Positions 62,967 through 64,000 of a stretch of DNA of 64,000 nucleotides are shown here, piece by piece (within the stretch, counting starts at the first letter, position 1; each line of letters begins with the position of its first letter). Under the pieces are notes generated by a model. That model ran no database searches. It saw nothing but the letters and a program-made list of their open reading frames with translations, and was not told the DNA's origin. Origin of the DNA: Marinobacter litoralis (lineage in GTDB: Bacteria; Pseudomonadota; Gammaproteobacteria; Pseudomonadales; Oleiphilaceae); assembly GCF_003336705.1 (NCBI RefSeq), contig NZ_QMDL01000004.1:1-64000 (forward strand). Reading direction: 5' to 3'. Both the position numbers and the translations under genes were made by a program.

Positions 62967-63785
62967 ATGACCGGCATTCGCACGCGCTTTACATCAGTTA
63001 TCTCGGCTTTCCTTTTTCTCACATTGGCAACGTTCGGAGCTCGAGCCCAGGAAACGGGCGGCGAATTTCTGGCCGACCTTCATGATTTTCGTATCAATAA
63101 CTACTTCGCTGTGGATGCTTTCTACAGTTTCAGCGCAACCGGCGATACTGAAACCCTGAATCGAATTGTTGTTGCCATCAACAAAGCAAATGACGCAATG
63201 AATTCGGTGATTGCCAGCACCAGCGGCGTACTCTCCGCTGATCAAATCGAGGGACTTAACCAGTCCTTTGATAAATACAAAGATCTCATGCGCAGCAACA
63301 TCAACGAAGTTCGCGACCGAGGCTATCCCGACCTCCGTTTGATGGCAGATCTGGCCGACACCGCGTCGACAATGAACGCAACGGCAACCGAACTGTACAG
63401 TGTCGCCCAACAGAATAGCGGCGCAAAGGCAGATGACCGTGTCGAATCCGCCCGATCAGCATCCGTGCTTATGGCGCAGATGATGGCCCGTTACGCCGCT
63501 CGTACGCACTCGTCGGTATCACAAACGTTCCAAGGTGCCACCACCGAAATCCCGCTGGACGAACAGGCCGAAGCCTTTGATCAATACCTGAAAAATGTGA
63601 ACTCCGGCTCGCCAACTGGCGAACTGAAAGAAATTCTGAGCGACGTTTCTTCAAAATGGCAGTTTATTCGCAGCTCTTACGTCAACTACAACGACAACAA
63701 CGTGTCGTTTATTATCGACCGCTACTCGAAAGGCATCATCGCCGGCCTGACCTCAGCCATTGAGCTGATGAACAGCAGCAGCTGA
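62967..63785 (+). CDS. Secreted helical protein of unknown function
   Basis: The 272-residue protein has a signal peptide (cut after ARA-QE near residue 28) and is then almost wholly helical. A hydrophilic bundle spans about 35-160, with DSKY-like acidic and basic patterning (LNQSFDKYKDLMRSNINEVR, its first part), and a C-terminal helix ends in IIAGLTSAIELMNSSS. A distant likeness to periplasmic sensor bundles of pilus-type chemoreceptors is possible but I would not assign it. It stands alone, divergent from fadB, with a 63796-63825 hairpin after it. Confidence 0.6.
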   Translation: MTGIRTRFTSVISAFLFLTLATFGARAQETGGEFLADLHDFRINNYFAVDAFYSFSATGDTETLNRIVVAINKANDAMNSVIASTSGVLSADQIEGLNQSFDKYKDLMRSNINEVRDRGYPDLRLMADLADTASTMNATATELYSVAQQNSGAKADDRVESARSASVLMAQMMARYAARTHSSVSQTFQGATTEIPLDEQAEAFDQYLKNVNSGSPTGELKEILSDVSSKWQFIRSSYVNYNDNNVSFIIDRYSKGIIAGLTSAIELMNSSS

Positions 63786-63795
63786 TCCAGCTTTC

Positions 63796-63825
63796 GTCAG
63801 GGCCGTTTCATTTAACTGCCCTGAC
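63796..63825 (+). terminator. Hairpin after the secreted helical protein
   Basis: GTCAGGGC (63796-63803) pairs perfectly with GCCCTGAC (63818-63825). It lies 11 bases after the stop. There is no clear T run, so its termination strength is uncertain. Confidence 0.55.
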
Positions 63826-63898
63826 CCACCCCCTTCCATACAGTGACCAACGGTACTATGCTTGATTCATGCCTTATCAATCACAAAGGAGTGAGCGC

Positions 63899-64000
63899 AT
63901 GCCGACGTACAAACGAATGCTGGTAGCGATCGACTTGACGGAAGAGGCCCCGCAAGTGCTGGACAAAGCGAAAGCGATTTGTGAAGCCCACGGCGCAAAG
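63899..64000 (+). CDS. Universal stress protein, UspA family (5' part)
   Basis: The first 34 codons are seen before the window ends: MPTYKRMLVAIDLTEEAPQV then LDKAKAICEAHGAK. The opening strand RMLVAIDLT and the following helix are typical of UspA-type nucleotide-binding proteins. AAAGGAG lies 8 bases before the ATG. The rest lies outside. Confidence 0.8.
   Translation, partial: MPTYKRMLVAIDLTEEAPQVLDKAKAICEAHGAK

Overview
The window looks like a chromosomal segment of a marine gammaproteobacterium, most likely Marinobacter or a close relative. This rests on gene order and protein character and no database search was possible. Supporting blocks are gacA-uvrC-pgsA, a GntR regulator next to smc-zipA-ligA, sdhCDAB-sucAB-lpdA-sucCD diverging from gltA, fadBA, cheV-cheR beside flgA-flgM-flgN, and mlaEFD with an auxiliary lipoprotein. 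Nearly all of it is core genome.

Layout. 1-3000 is a small accessory scar: an IS3-family element, two A+T-rich lipoprotein genes (one cut by that element), a decayed second IS3 copy and the 3' end of a tyrosine recombinase, ending at tRNA-Cys and tRNA-Gly. 3.4-8.5 kb holds a START-domain protein, a secreted L,D-transpeptidase-like protein and the thiamine importer thiBPQ behind a TPP riboswitch. 8.5-12 kb is an Mla-type lipid transport operon. 12-15.2 kb is gacA-uvrC-pgsA. 15.2-19 kb carries a YheU-like protein, azlCD, a DUF1330 protein, an AEC transporter, tRNA-Ser and an isochorismatase-fold hydrolase. 19-22.6 kb is chemotaxis and flagellar (cheV, cheR, flgA, flgM, flgN). 22.6-29.6 kb has a stand-alone MshEN (c-di-GMP-binding type) protein, a periplasmic cyclophilin, mnmC, a CBS protein and an 889-residue lipoprotein. 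29.7-42 kb is chromosome maintenance and RNA genes: ligA, zipA, smc, a GntR regulator, a diguanylate cyclase, rluB, scpB, scpA, trpS. 42-55.3 kb is the TCA cycle cluster. 55.4-64 kb has a beta-hydroxyacid dehydrogenase, topA, fadBA, an unrecognised secreted helical protein and the start of a universal stress protein.

How the genes work together. The largest functional unit runs from citrate synthase through succinate dehydrogenase, 2-oxoglutarate dehydrogenase (with its own E3) and succinyl-CoA synthetase, with two good sigma-70-like promoters in the gltA/sdhC divergent gap. SMC plus ScpA/ScpB give a full SMC-type condensin. A FliA-type promoter precedes flgM. A PsrA-like palindrome precedes fadBA.

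I found no multi-gene system that is clearly new. The best candidates for something undescribed are the stand-alone MshEN protein at 22663-23418, which has two exact 24-residue c-di-GMP-type motifs followed by a membrane segment and an exported-looking tail; the apparent translational expression platform of the thiB riboswitch; and the large lipoprotein at 26882-29551.
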